From Synechococcus sp. AG-679-D13 (lineage in GTDB: Bacteria; Cyanobacteriota; Cyanobacteriia; PCC-6307; Cyanobiaceae): 64,000 nt of DNA. Below the pieces are notes generated by a model, which saw nothing but the letters and a program-made list of their open reading frames with translations, had not been told where the DNA came from and did no database searches. This document shows, in pieces, positions 34,361 to 43,160 of the stretch. Each line of letters starts with the position of its first letter. Position 1 is the stretch's first letter. The position numbers were made by a program, and so were the translations under genes. The stretch covers positions 1 to 64,000 of the forward strand of contig QCUM01000008.1 in NCBI GenBank assembly GCA_003210735.1. Reading direction: 5' to 3'.

Positions 34361-35107
34361 GCTCTCCGGTGAACTGTTGCCAGTCAGCAGATCGGGTGGC
34401 AATCCGCCGAAGGTGAGGGCGAGATTTTCGGAGGTGAACACTTCCGAAGTTTCGCCGTAGGCCAGAACGGTTTTGTTGATCAACACAACGAGATCACAGA
34501 ACTCGCGCACATGGCTGAGGTCGTGCGTGGAAATCAGGATCGTGCGCCCCTCATCACGGAATTTCAGGAACAGCTGTGCCATCAACTTTTCGGTGCGCAC
34601 ATCCACGCCATTGAACGGTTCATCCAGCAGCAGCACATCCGCCCGCTGAGCTATCGCCCGTGCCAGAAACGTGCGTTTACGCTGGCCACCGGAAAGGGTT
34701 CCGATCGGGCAGTTGCGCAGATCCAGCAGCTCCACCCGTTGAAGAGCATCCCGAACTGCCACGCGATCACTGTTGCGGGGAATCCGCAGTGGATTCATGG
34801 CGCCGTATCGGCCCATCATCACCACATCCCAGACAGAGACTGGAAACTGGCAATCCACGCCCTCGCTCTGGGGCACATACGCCACAGCCTGCTGCCGCTG
34901 CGCCTGAGTCACCGTGGCCCCATTGATCCGGATCCAACCGCGCGAGGGCCGCACAAACCCTGTGAGCGCCTTGAACAGAGTTGACTTACCGGCACCGTTC
35001 ATGCCGACAAGACCGCAGATACAACCCTCAGGCAACCTGAGGCTGGCGTCGTAAAGAGCGACGGTGCCGTTGTAATCAACGCAAAGCTGGTCAGCCTCGA
35101 TCCGCAT
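34352..35107 (-). CDS. metal ABC transporter ATP-binding protein (Mn/Zn type)
   Basis: 251 residues from ATG 35107 (MRIEADQLCVDYNGTVAL); upstream in-frame codons do not match the family. Walker A GMNGAGKSTL, signature TLSGGQRKRTFLARAI, Walker B DVLLLDEPFNGVD, H-loop STHDLSH. The VVMMGRYG loop is typical of the Mn/Zn-chelate ATPase class. It probably energises the permease at 28766-29605 on the same strand 5 kb away. Confidence 0.88.
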   Translation of the reverse strand: MRIEADQLCVDYNGTVALYDASLRLPEGCICGLVGMNGAGKSTLFKALTGFVRPSRGWIRINGATVTQAQRQQAVAYVPQSEGVDCQFPVSVWDVVMMGRYGAMNPLRIPRNSDRVAVRDALQRVELLDLRNCPIGTLSGGQRKRTFLARAIAQRADVLLLDEPFNGVDVRTEKLMAQLFLKFRDEGRTILISTHDLSHVREFCDLVVLINKTVLAYGETSEVFTSENLALTFGGLPPDLLTGNSSPESSL

Positions 35108-35270
35108 CAGATCTGCCTCGGCCTCCCGAAGTGAAACAAGATTGACTTCATTGTGTCGTGGCGCAACCCTGCAGCGCCTCCCCGGCACGGTTCCAACGAG
35201 AACGGGGTGGTTCCTGGAGCCACGAAATTTCCTAATTTCGGTCTGCATCGAGCCATCCCACACCGCCGCC

Positions 35271-35924
35271 ATGCGCAAGAACGAAAGGGCTGAGCGGGTG
35301 ATGGAACGGCTCAACGCGCAGTACCCCGAAACGCCGGTGCCGCTTGATCACAACGACTCCTTCACTCTGCTGATCGCGGTTCTGCTCAGCGCCCAGTGCA
35401 CTGACAAGAAGGTGAACGAAGTCACCCCGGACCTGTTCCGGATTGGACCGGACCCGGTGACCATGGCAAGCCTGGACGAATCGGAAATCCTGGCCACCAT
35501 TCGCCAACTGGGCCTGGCCAAAACCAAAGCCAAAAACGTTCGACGACTGGCCCAGCTGTTACTGGAGCGCCATGCCGGCGAGGTACCAGCAAGCTTTGAA
35601 GAGCTCGAAGCGCTGCCCGGTGTGGGGCACAAGACCGCCAGCGTGGTGATGGCTCAGGCCTTCGGCGTGCCGGCTTTTCCGGTGGACACCCACATCCATC
35701 GATTGGCCCAACGCTGGGGGCTGAGTCGTGGGGAGAGCGTGGTGCAGACAGAGAGGGACCTCAAGGCCCTCTTCCCACGGGAGGAGTGGAACCGGCTGCA
35801 CCTCCAGATCATTTTCTGGGGCCGCGAATTTTGCAGCGCCCGCGGATGCGACGGTCGAACCTGCAACATGTGCCGCGAGCTCTATCCCAACCGTCGCAAC
35901 CCTGTGATCACGCGCAAAGCCTGA
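35271..35924 (+). CDS. nth: endonuclease III, DNA glycosylase/AP lyase
   Basis: 217 residues from ATG 35271. Helix-hairpin-helix LPGVGHKTASVV supplies the catalytic Lys (about 121), and FPVDTHIHRLAQR the Asp (about 139). Base-excision repair enzyme for oxidised pyrimidines. The C-terminal Fe-S cysteines are EFCSARGCDGRTCNMCRELYPN, spaced C-X4-C-X4-C-X2-C with Asn where the last canonical Cys would be, unlike C-X6-C-X2-C-X5-C. Convergent with the ferredoxin, stops one base apart. Confidence 0.92.
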   Translation: MRKNERAERVMERLNAQYPETPVPLDHNDSFTLLIAVLLSAQCTDKKVNEVTPDLFRIGPDPVTMASLDESEILATIRQLGLAKTKAKNVRRLAQLLLERHAGEVPASFEELEALPGVGHKTASVVMAQAFGVPAFPVDTHIHRLAQRWGLSRGESVVQTERDLKALFPREEWNRLHLQIIFWGREFCSARGCDGRTCNMCRELYPNRRNPVITRKA

Positions 35925-35925
35925 A

Positions 35926-36718
<793 letters not shown>

Positions 36719-36919
36719 GTGCAAAAACAGTTTTGCCAGTTCGCCAACCACAAAGATGGAGATCAAAATGAATTAATCATGATGCATTCCTTTCATTGGC
36801 GACCACCGGATGACCCAATCCCCCAGGGCAGTCAGCTGATGAGTCGCGCTGAGGCTCTCCAGAAATGGAACTCTCTCAAGTCGATGGGATGGGAGAGGTG
36901 TGCAGGCCCACTGAAGTGA
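36719..36919 (+). CDS. small hypothetical protein
   Basis: 66 residues from GTG 36719, or about 45 from ATG 36782 (MHSFHWRPPDDPIPQGSQLM). The C-terminal helix AEALQKWNSLKSMGWERC looks protein-like. No domain recognised and the start is uncertain. Confidence 0.4.
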   Translation: MQKQFCQFANHKDGDQNELIMMHSFHWRPPDDPIPQGSQLMSRAEALQKWNSLKSMGWERCAGPLK

Positions 36920-37209
36920 ACTGCCAAGCAAGCAACCCCAACATCTGATCAGGGCAGGGTCGTCTCAACAATCGAACCATCCCCCTTTCAATCAGTCTCA
37001 TCTCGGCTTGGCCATCTCCCAAGATGAGAACAGGATCAGTCCAAAATCTGCTGAACAGTCTCCATGTCGGGGCTCTGGCCATCAATGACATGGTTTGCGC
37101 GGTGCCTGAGGGGAGCAATGAAGCGTCGCTCTTTCGGCCGCTGCTCATCAGCGGCTAAAGCCAGTTATTGCAGTTGACTTAGAGGTTCCGAGCGTACGTT
37201 GATCGGCTG

Positions 37210-37569
37210 ATGCATACGCAGACGTGGTCGACCATTGGCGGACCGTACGCAGAGAGTGCTAGTACATACGAACTAGCCAGCCAGTTTGCTGTGTCGGTCG
37301 ACCACGGGAACTACAGGCCGCCCAAGGACGAAAGGGAGAAAAGGCCGATTTTTCTGGATGTTGTTCCAGGGATGACGGTGATCGTGCGGCACGACGTCCA
37401 GACCGGGGAAAGGCACGATCGGGATTGGTGGATGGGGCGGGTGATCCATCGCGGAGGAGGTGCCCGCAACCCGAAAATCCACAACCTCTTTCAGATCGCT
37501 GATGTGGACACCGGCGTGATCCGCTGGGTCAACGCCGACCTTGTGACCCACATCCTTCCCAGGGGCTAG
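37210..37569 (+). CDS. DUF3104 domain protein, intact
   Basis: 119 residues (MHTQTWSTIGGPYAES). Core VPGMTVIVRHD, DWWMGRVIHRGG, KIHNLFQIADVDTGVIRWVN and ADLVTHIL. Closest in form to the DUF3104 gene at 19773-20087 and to the fragment at 10098-10182. Role unknown. The region in front holds no other gene for about 290 bases. Confidence 0.8.
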   Translation: MHTQTWSTIGGPYAESASTYELASQFAVSVDHGNYRPPKDEREKRPIFLDVVPGMTVIVRHDVQTGERHDRDWWMGRVIHRGGGARNPKIHNLFQIADVDTGVIRWVNADLVTHILPRG

Positions 37570-37607
37570 CGCGATGAAATCGACCAACCAACCGCGGAAG
37601 AGGTCTC

Positions 37608-37877
37608 ATGGTTAACATTTCTTCACATCAAGTCGCGCGGTCTGTGATCTCTGGTCTTTTCCCTCTCGCTTACGCCGCCGTCTTGACGTTCTTGCTTCTG
37701 CAGGCGTTTCGGATGATGCGCTTGTCCTCTGCTTCTGCATCCATCTCGCCGAGCGACCGAACAGGTCTCAAAACCATTCATCCAGAATTGCTCGATGAGA
37801 ATGGTCTGATGACCAACGAAGAGCTTTGGGCTGTGCGCTTCTCGGACAAGGAAGGGAGTGTTATCCCTGAGGCTTGA
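37608..37877 (+). CDS. DUF2973-like membrane protein
   Basis: 89 residues. N-terminal hydrophobic helix (GLFPLAYAAVLTFLLLQAF), then the family tail TIHPELLDENGLMTNEELWA and VRFS. The pattern PELLDxxG matches cyanobacterial DUF2973 proteins, found in thylakoid-bearing cells. Function unassigned. Confidence 0.7.
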   Translation: MVNISSHQVARSVISGLFPLAYAAVLTFLLLQAFRMMRLSSASASISPSDRTGLKTIHPELLDENGLMTNEELWAVRFSDKEGSVIPEA

Positions 37878-37932
37878 GAATCAGGATCTGAATTCAGTCG
37901 ATAGGGTCCACGGACTATTAGGACTGCCTTAC

Positions 37933-38028
37933 TTGAATCGTCATCCGAACATCGCCTTTTTTGGTGGCACCGTGGTCATCGCGATCATGGTTATGGCCGC
38001 TTTTGCCAAGGTGGTCAACGCTGCCTGA
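37933..38028 (+). CDS. possible 31-residue membrane peptide
   Basis: TTG-initiated frame NRHPNIAFFGGTVVIAIMVM with AAFAKVVNAA. One transmembrane helix with a short N-terminus; the layout resembles small thylakoid subunits. No upstream ATG; start unproven. Confidence 0.4.
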   Translation: MNRHPNIAFFGGTVVIAIMVMAAFAKVVNAA

Positions 38029-38145
38029 CCAAACCTCGATCACGCCCGGCACTGTGCCCTCCCCCTAAGGCTGCCAGATGATTCGAGCCATCAGGAGGCG
38101 CTGATCAGGGCTGGGGATCTTCGATCCGCTTGTTCATTCCAGGAA

Positions 38146-38253
38146 TCACCAAGTCAGCGGAGCGGACGCATGGATCGCCGAGCCGGGGTGGTTGTGGCGA
38201 CGGATGGTGTCGTATGGCTTGCGAGCTTTCTTAGCGGTGCTCTTCTCGGCCAT
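38146..38253 (-). CDS. small basic protein
   Basis: 35 residues, MAEKSTAKKARKPYDTIRRH then NHPGSAIHASAPLTW. Very basic N-terminal half. Followed by no obvious terminator. Plausible picocyanobacterial small protein. Confidence 0.4.
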   Translation of the reverse strand: MAEKSTAKKARKPYDTIRRHNHPGSAIHASAPLTW

Positions 38254-38325
38254 GGGGCAAATGCTGCTCCTCCATTCTGCCGACCCGGCTGACGCGTAAG
38301 CCAGTGACGACAAGACCCCAGAGCA

Positions 38326-38353
38326 ATAAAAAACCCCGGCACAACGGCCAGGG
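38326..38353 (-). terminator. intrinsic terminator after the 38383-38544 gene
   Basis: Minus-strand CCCTGGC-CGTTGT-GCCGGGG followed by six T. It lies 30 bases after the stop of the small membrane gene. Confidence 0.75.
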
Positions 38354-38382
38354 ATTGAGTTTCCTCAAACTCAACAATTGAC

Positions 38383-38544
38383 TTAGAGGCCGCCAAACCT
38401 CAAGACAACTTCAATCGCTCCAAGACCTACTAAAAATGTGCCTCCCAAGAGCACGGCATCTTTTGCTGTCTGTGCCATCGGAAAAAGGGCCGAGCCCAGA
38501 ATCAAAGCCATGAGAAATCTAAAGGGAATCTGAAGACTCAACAT
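38383..38544 (-). CDS. small membrane protein, paralogue of the 60755 gene
   Basis: 53 residues, MLSLQIPFRFLMALILGSAL then FPMAQTAKDAVLLGGTFLVG and LGAIEVVLRFGGL. Two hydrophobic helices. The second half is clearly similar to the frame at 60755-60850 (GFLAATFLLGLGAVEMML). A terminator follows at 38326. Function unknown. Confidence 0.6.
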   Translation of the reverse strand: MLSLQIPFRFLMALILGSALFPMAQTAKDAVLLGGTFLVGLGAIEVVLRFGGL

Positions 38545-38710
38545 TTAGAAGCCTTGCGATTTGCCTATCCTTGCACGCTTTTGTTACTCAAGTTCATTAA
38601 ATAGGCTTAATAACCTACGGATTGTCCGTCGTTTCGCAACAGAACTAAATGCTCTGAAGAAAGAAAAATATGCGTGGACGTGCGGCAATGAAAAAGCGGA
38701 CGCTTCAAGC

Positions 38711-38735
38711 AAAAACCCCGCCATTGCTGACGGGG
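38711..38735 (-). terminator. intrinsic terminator after 38756-38884
   Basis: Minus-strand CCCCGTC-AGCAAT-GGCGGGG plus five T. An almost identical hairpin is at 39706-39730. Confidence 0.8.
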
Positions 38736-38755
38736 GGTACTGAACATGGAGGTGT

Positions 38756-38884
38756 TCAAAATATTTGAGTCTTTCTCAAGCTTCTAGTTCTGGCAGCGAC
38801 TTGTTTTTGATCGATGTGATTCAGAAGTTCGATTGCCATTTCTGTGGCAGCTATCACTGCTGCGATGACGGCAATGGAGAACAT
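38756..38884 (-). CDS. small membrane protein
   Basis: 42 residues from ATG 38884, MFSIAVIAAVIAATEMAIEL with a basic tail (AARTRSLRKTQIF). An earlier in-frame start at 38974 gives a Cys-rich lead that looks non-coding. A strong terminator lies 21 bases downstream. Confidence 0.5.
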   Translation of the reverse strand: MFSIAVIAAVIAATEMAIELLNHIDQKQVAARTRSLRKTQIF

Positions 38885-39074
38885 GATCCTTTTGGTGTGT
38901 GAGGCTCTCACCTTGTGAACACAACGTCGCTGAAGCACGGCGCGACCACATCCCTCAATCGAGCCAAAGATCACTCTGGGTCCTTGGTCCCTTTAGTAGA
39001 CTTTCATTGGTGGTAGATGGAATAGGGAATCCTCCCTAGCGTTATGAGCAGCTATTAGGAGCAAACTAAGGGTT

Positions 39075-39566
39075 GTGAATCGACAGGAATTACTACCAGA
39101 ATCCATGACTCTTTGTCCCAGTAAAATCTACTGGGCATTAACATTACTGGTCAGCATCGGATGTATTGCACTGGGGATTTACCTAATAGGAGGTGACGAG
39201 ATCCTCACGTTTAGGGGTGTAACCATCACTGGAACATTGTTTGGACAGATCCTCTGCGTGATATTCAGTTTAGTGATTTTTTGGTCCGTATTGACACTTT
39301 GGCCTGGTAGTAGCTGGGTAAAAATAGGCCCAGATGGCATACGGCATCAGGTGATATTTCGAAAGTTTCATTATCGCTGGAGTGACATTAACCGCTTTGA
39401 AATCATGACGGTACAAATAGGACCAGGCAAAACCAAAAGCAAGGCGAAGTTTTTGAGCTTCTGGATGAAGACTGATGACCAGATGCGTTCACTGGGTGAA
39501 GGTTATGGAAAGAAACCTGAGGAACTTTTGGAAATCCTGGAGTCATATAGGAATCGATATGGTTGA
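39075..39566 (+). CDS. membrane protein with PH-like domain
   Basis: 163 residues. Two hydrophobic helices (residues 19-38 and 50-76), then WVKIGPDGIRHQVIFRKFHY and RWSDINRFEI, a small beta domain like those of STM3941/DUF-type membrane proteins, ending KPEELLEILESYRNRYG. AT-rich. Role unknown. Confidence 0.6.
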   Translation: MNRQELLPESMTLCPSKIYWALTLLVSIGCIALGIYLIGGDEILTFRGVTITGTLFGQILCVIFSLVIFWSVLTLWPGSSWVKIGPDGIRHQVIFRKFHYRWSDINRFEIMTVQIGPGKTKSKAKFLSFWMKTDDQMRSLGEGYGKKPEELLEILESYRNRYG

Positions 39567-39705
39567 GAAATAGCCAATTCCTTTTCAGACAGGATCAGCT
39601 GTTGGAGACACACCATCGCCGGGAGCGTGGTGCGGGCACATCCCTCAATCGAGTGAATGTCCCCACGGCTGGGGACACGGGTTTACGGAATGCTACTTCT
39701 GTCTA

Positions 39706-39730
39706 CAAAAACCCCGCCTGGCTGACGGGG
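39706..39730 (-). terminator. intrinsic terminator after the RTX-like remnant
   Basis: Minus-strand CCCCGTC-AGCCA-GGCGGGG plus five T. Same stem as the terminator at 38711. Confidence 0.8.
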
Positions 39731-39751
39731 ATACTTCGCTTCAGTGCGGGA

Positions 39752-40090
39752 TCAGATGAACGTCACGCTGTGCTGGTCAATGACCATTCCGAACTGATCT
39801 TTATTGGAACCGAAATCAACGAACTCATCATCACGGGTCCAGAAGGAACCTACCTGCTCAAAGTTTTTGATATCCAAGCTGCCGTTCCCTTTCGCGAGCC
39901 GGTACTTGCTGCCCTTCTTAGTGACTGAATAGACACCAGTACCAAGGCGCAGTCTGTCTTCACCCTTGCCGCCATCGACCAGCTTCATATCGCCGAAGCC
40001 GGAGAACTCATCATCGCCCTAACCCATTTTGATCTTGCCGTCGCCGCCAAGACCGACATGGCGTGCATCGATCAAGTCATCAGCGGTTAA
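39752..40090 (-). pseudogene. RTX/hemolysin-type calcium-binding protein remnant
   Basis: Minus-strand reading LTADDLIDARHVGLGGDGKI...MG, then an in-frame TAG at 40021-40019, then GDDEFSGFGDMKLVDGGKGE and a beta-rich tail ending DQHSVTFI. GDDEF and DGGKGEDRL are RTX-like calcium-binding turns. The frame has a stop just before TTA 40090, so only a C-terminal piece remains. Its terminator survives. A shorter product could start at ATG 39988. Confidence 0.6.
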
Positions 40091-40096
40091 TCATGG

Positions 40097-40684
40097 TCAA
40101 CAGATTCTGCTGAGAATATCCTCTAGATCGCAGTTACCGTCTCGAATAATGGCGTCTGCTCGGCCCCTGAGGGGAACAATGAAGCGTCGCTCTCCCGGCA
40201 GCATCTGCAGCAACATCTGTCGAATCACATAAAGGGGTGAACGCTGCCGTTCACGAACGTCGCGTTTCAGACGACGCCAAAGACGCAACAGAAGCGGGGT
40301 CTCCACATACAACAGCCCAGCCAGCGGAAAATCCTGCAGCAATTGAGGTCCATAGGCACCCTCAAGCAGAACCATGTCGTAGGACGTTGTCACTGGATGA
40401 CAGGTGACCAGGCGAGTGCGCATGTCGTACTGCCTCAGCATGTCTGCCTGGCCGTAACGCGCTGAAGAGACATCGCGACGCAGAGCCTCCTCATCAATGG
40501 CAGCCAGGGTGTCGAAGCCAAATCTGGGATGGGGGTGCCAGCCCTGGCGGTAGTAGTTATCGCAGGTGATCAAGAGTGGTTGATGACCGCCTTGACGCAG
40601 AGCTTCTGCCAAAGCGAGCGCAAACGTGGTCTTGCCGGCAGCAGAGGGGCCGCAGATGCAGAGGACGGGCAGGGCTGCACTCAT
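40097..40684 (-). CDS. uridine kinase-like P-loop kinase
   Basis: 195 residues from ATG 40684 (MSAALPVLCICGPSAAGKTT). Walker A GPSAAGKTT; DNYYRQGWHPHPRFGFD resembles the acceptor-binding loop of uridine/phosphoribulokinase relatives; DMVLLEGAYG is the expected Walker B/lid region; basic REKR-like lid residues follow. Uridine or another small substrate would be phosphorylated; exact identity not fixed. It ends six bases before the RTX remnant. Confidence 0.8.
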   Translation of the reverse strand: MSAALPVLCICGPSAAGKTTFALALAEALRQGGHQPLLITCDNYYRQGWHPHPRFGFDTLAAIDEEALRRDVSSARYGQADMLRQYDMRTRLVTCHPVTTSYDMVLLEGAYGPQLLQDFPLAGLLYVETPLLLRLWRRLKRDVRERQRSPLYVIRQMLLQMLPGERRFIVPLRGRADAIIRDGNCDLEDILSRIC

Positions 40685-40768
40685 GGCTCCATGCTGACAA
40701 CAGCCCGGAGACGGACCGACCCCAATTTGGTAGCTGTTGCTACAGAAATAAGCTAGGATGCAAGGACG

Positions 40769-40842
40769 TTGAACTTCGGACACGAAGTTGCAGTCAGACC
40801 CGCGCCAAGCAACGGGGGCACGGGCGCTGAAGAAGTGAACCC
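40769..40842 (+). promoter_or_regulatory. structured leader of the DUF4278 gene
   Basis: AACTTCG-GACA-CGAAGTT forms a perfect 7-bp hairpin at 40772-40789, and GCGCC/GGCGC flank a second loop around 40802-40827. TAGGAT (40754-40759) could be a -10 element. Structural role unproven. Confidence 0.35.
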
Positions 40843-41088
40843 ATGAACGCACTTCAACTGATCAAAGCCCGGACCACAAAAAACCGGGCCCTCCAGCTGG
40901 CTCGCCTGCAGATGGCAAAAGCCTTCCGCAACCCTGATTACACCGACCTCACCCACACGCCCATGGGTGAACAGGGCAAAACCGAACGTCGTTATCGTGG
41001 TGTTGCCTACGACTCCATCGGCGGAGATCAGCAAGCCACCAAGGGAAGAGAGCTGCGCTATCGCGGCGTCAGCTACGGGATGTATTGA
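40843..41088 (+). CDS. DUF4278-like protein
   Basis: 81 residues. N-terminal helix (RTTKNRALQLARLQMAKAF) and two copies of the YRGxxY pattern: ERRYRGVAYDS and LRYRGVSYGMY, the DUF4278 hallmark. Small cyanobacterial protein of unknown function. A strong terminator follows at 41118. Confidence 0.7.
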   Translation: MNALQLIKARTTKNRALQLARLQMAKAFRNPDYTDLTHTPMGEQGKTERRYRGVAYDSIGGDQQATKGRELRYRGVSYGMY

Positions 41089-41117
41089 TCAACCCACATG
41101 GCTCGAGCCAAACAGCA

Positions 41118-41142
41118 GCGGGGGAAGGACCCCCGCTTTTTT
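41118..41142 (+). terminator. intrinsic terminator
   Basis: GCGGGGG-AAGGA-CCCCCGC followed by six T, 30 bases after the DUF4278 stop. Confidence 0.88.
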
Positions 41143-41175
41143 ATGCCTTTAACCAGGCCTCCACAACCAAATTAC

Positions 41176-41301
41176 TCAGTCCTTATCGTCGCCTTTCGGG
41201 ACGAAAGCCTGTGAAGCAGCGAACAGGAGCCCGGTGATCAGAAGTGCGGGAAGAACAACGGAAGGACCGCGGGCAGCCGTTTGGGAAGCGAACAGCAGCA
41301 T
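41176..41301 (-). CDS. 41-residue membrane protein
   Basis: MLLFASQTAARGPSVVLPAL then LITGLLFAASQAFVPKGDDKD. One transmembrane helix with an acidic tail, resembling small thylakoid subunits. Identity unknown. Confidence 0.5.
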   Translation of the reverse strand: MLLFASQTAARGPSVVLPALLITGLLFAASQAFVPKGDDKD

Positions 41302-41731
41302 GAAGAGCTTAGAAAAATCCAGTGATCACATTGGCAGAAGTAAAGGATGTTTCAACCGAAGCGGTAATGCTTTCGAACCGGCCGACGCACATCCGCTGTA
41401 TGCCCAGGGGAAGGAACTGACATCGAGCTCTTCAGGGCAGGTGGAGATGGCCTCGATGCTCATGAAAACTCAGCAGGCGACAACGACAGGAAAAAGGAAC
41501 AGCTCCCCTTGAACCGGAGGAGGAGCGGCCAACGATCGGCGCCGGCAGGAGGAGGAGCGACTCGACACGGTGATGGAACGATCAGCCGGCAGCGACTTGC
41601 GAGGACGGATCAGCGACTCACGCATCCATGCATCAGCGCAGAACGTGGCGTAGGGAGAACTTGAGGACATGAACAAGCCAACTGATACTCCTGTTCTAGT
41701 GCGTTTGTACTACCGTGTCAACCCATGCGAA

Positions 41732-41911
41732 TCAGATCCCGCAACCACCCTCCAGATCCCAGCTCTGATCTTGAATCTGCTGCACTCGACGCAGAAGATC
41801 CTGGTCGCCGACAATCACGCGGCGGCGGCCGTCCTCGCCCATATAGGTCAACCGACCATCGGCATCAACCACCAAAGCCGTCATTGGGACCACAGCATCT
41901 GATGGCTGCAT
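41732..41911 (-). CDS. small hypothetical protein
   Basis: 59 residues from ATG 41911 (MQPSDAVVPMTALVVDADGR). Beta-hairpin-like LTYMGEDGRRRVIVGD and a helical QDLLRRVQQIQDQ. No domain recognised. Confidence 0.45.
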   Translation of the reverse strand: MQPSDAVVPMTALVVDADGRLTYMGEDGRRRVIVGDQDLLRRVQQIQDQSWDLEGGCGI

Positions 41912-42210
41912 GGCTGCACGACATCTCGGAACCACGATCGCAGGATTTCGAAGCCCTGCCGGAAATTGAGTGAAACAACCCATGCCGAAGCGCGAATGGA
42001 GCGCTGCACTGAAACAAAGGATCCAGCTATGCCATGACCTCTTGTCCCTGGCCCCGCAGACAGTCACCTCTTGCCCGGCTCCGCGACTGGTGGACGCCTC
42101 CCATCCAGAACAGTGCCCGTAGAGAACACCCCGCCACCGATGAGCGGGATCGAATGTTGACAACGCTGATGCACGGAGGATTCTGGCTCTCCTGAGTCAG
42201 TCGGAGACCG

Positions 42211-42576
42211 ATGAAAAGGGGCAAACAGCGGATCAAGATCAGTCTTGCCAAGCCGCTGCAAAACCTGCTGCAGCAGCTGGCGGACCAAGAAGGCGAACTG
42301 GAGCGGAGACTGCTTGCGCTGGAAACCCGGCTGAAGCGGCTTGAGCAGAGCCGGCTGATGGCCACTGCAAACGAAACCTCTGGAAACGACAGCCTCGATG
42401 CAGGAATCTTCTTCACCGACGCCGATGACCCTCCAGCCCTGAGCCATCAGCAACAGGCGAGCTATACGGCCTGGCATGACCATTTCAACCTCCACCCCGA
42501 GGAGATCGAACCAGGACGAACCGCCCATGAGATGGCCGCGTTGCGAGCAGCAACACAAACGGCAAACGGAGCCTGA
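42211..42576 (+). CDS. hypothetical coiled-coil protein
   Basis: 121 residues. A basic start (MKRGKQRIKISLAK), a coiled coil (about residues 15-48, LADQEGELERRLLALETRLK) and a soluble acidic tail. No domain recognised. Confidence 0.6.
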   Translation: MKRGKQRIKISLAKPLQNLLQQLADQEGELERRLLALETRLKRLEQSRLMATANETSGNDSLDAGIFFTDADDPPALSHQQQASYTAWHDHFNLHPEEIEPGRTAHEMAALRAATQTANGA

Positions 42577-42986
42577 GGGATTGATCTGAAGCCTGAGATC
42601 CAGGCCGAATCCGGCGTCTTGCTCACTTTCTCAACAGCTTTTCCACAGGCCTGTCATGGCAGACCAACCACGGCAACCGTGATTTGAATTCTTCCAGCGG
42701 AAAACCCGTCTCCCGCTGAAAAACGAAGAGGCAAGCTCTAGCCGATCGGACCAGCTTCGCCCAAAACACTTTCAATCACTCAATATTTTCGGTCAAACAA
42801 CCAACACAATTGGACCAAGCATCTTCTTTGACGAATCCGGACCCGCCATGCGGTGATGGGGGCAGGAAGAGAAGGAAAAGCATTGAAACGAACACCGGAT
42901 TCCATAACTCCTCATGGGAGTGTGGAAAACCAACTCCAGGACGGTTTTTATGAGGCCATGGGGCGTTTCATTGCATACCGCCAGCG
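42577..42986. other. intergenic region
   Basis: 410 bases with no gene. A short GCGGGA/TCCCGC-like inverted pair occurs near 42697-42716 (AGCGGAAAACCCGTCTCCCGCT). No T-run. Confidence 0.4.
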
Positions 42987-43157
42987 GTGAACTGCGATTG
43001 CTGTGAGATCCAGGGGCCTTTGCAGTACCGCGTCAGCAGTGATCAATGCGAAGGATGGATCTTCGTCTGCCCGAGCTGCTGGGCGAAGATTCGTCTCCAG
43101 GAGGGGTACCGCTACGGAGGCACACGCAAAGCGGATCGGCGGAAACGGACCCGCTGA
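42987..43157 (+). CDS. small zinc-ribbon-like protein
   Basis: 56 residues from GTG 42987. Four clustered Cys in two knuckles: NCDCCEIQG and FVCPSCWAKI, followed by a very basic tail (RKADRRKRTR). This fits a Zn-binding knuckle protein that may touch nucleic acid. The stop lies three bases before the convergent secreted-protein gene. Confidence 0.6.
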   Translation: MNCDCCEIQGPLQYRVSSDQCEGWIFVCPSCWAKIRLQEGYRYGGTRKADRRKRTR

Positions 43158-43160
43158 CCT

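Noticed and set aside
41470-41676. 68-codon minus-strand open frame
   Set aside because: It is Ser/Arg-rich with no structure-like pattern; not enough to call a gene.
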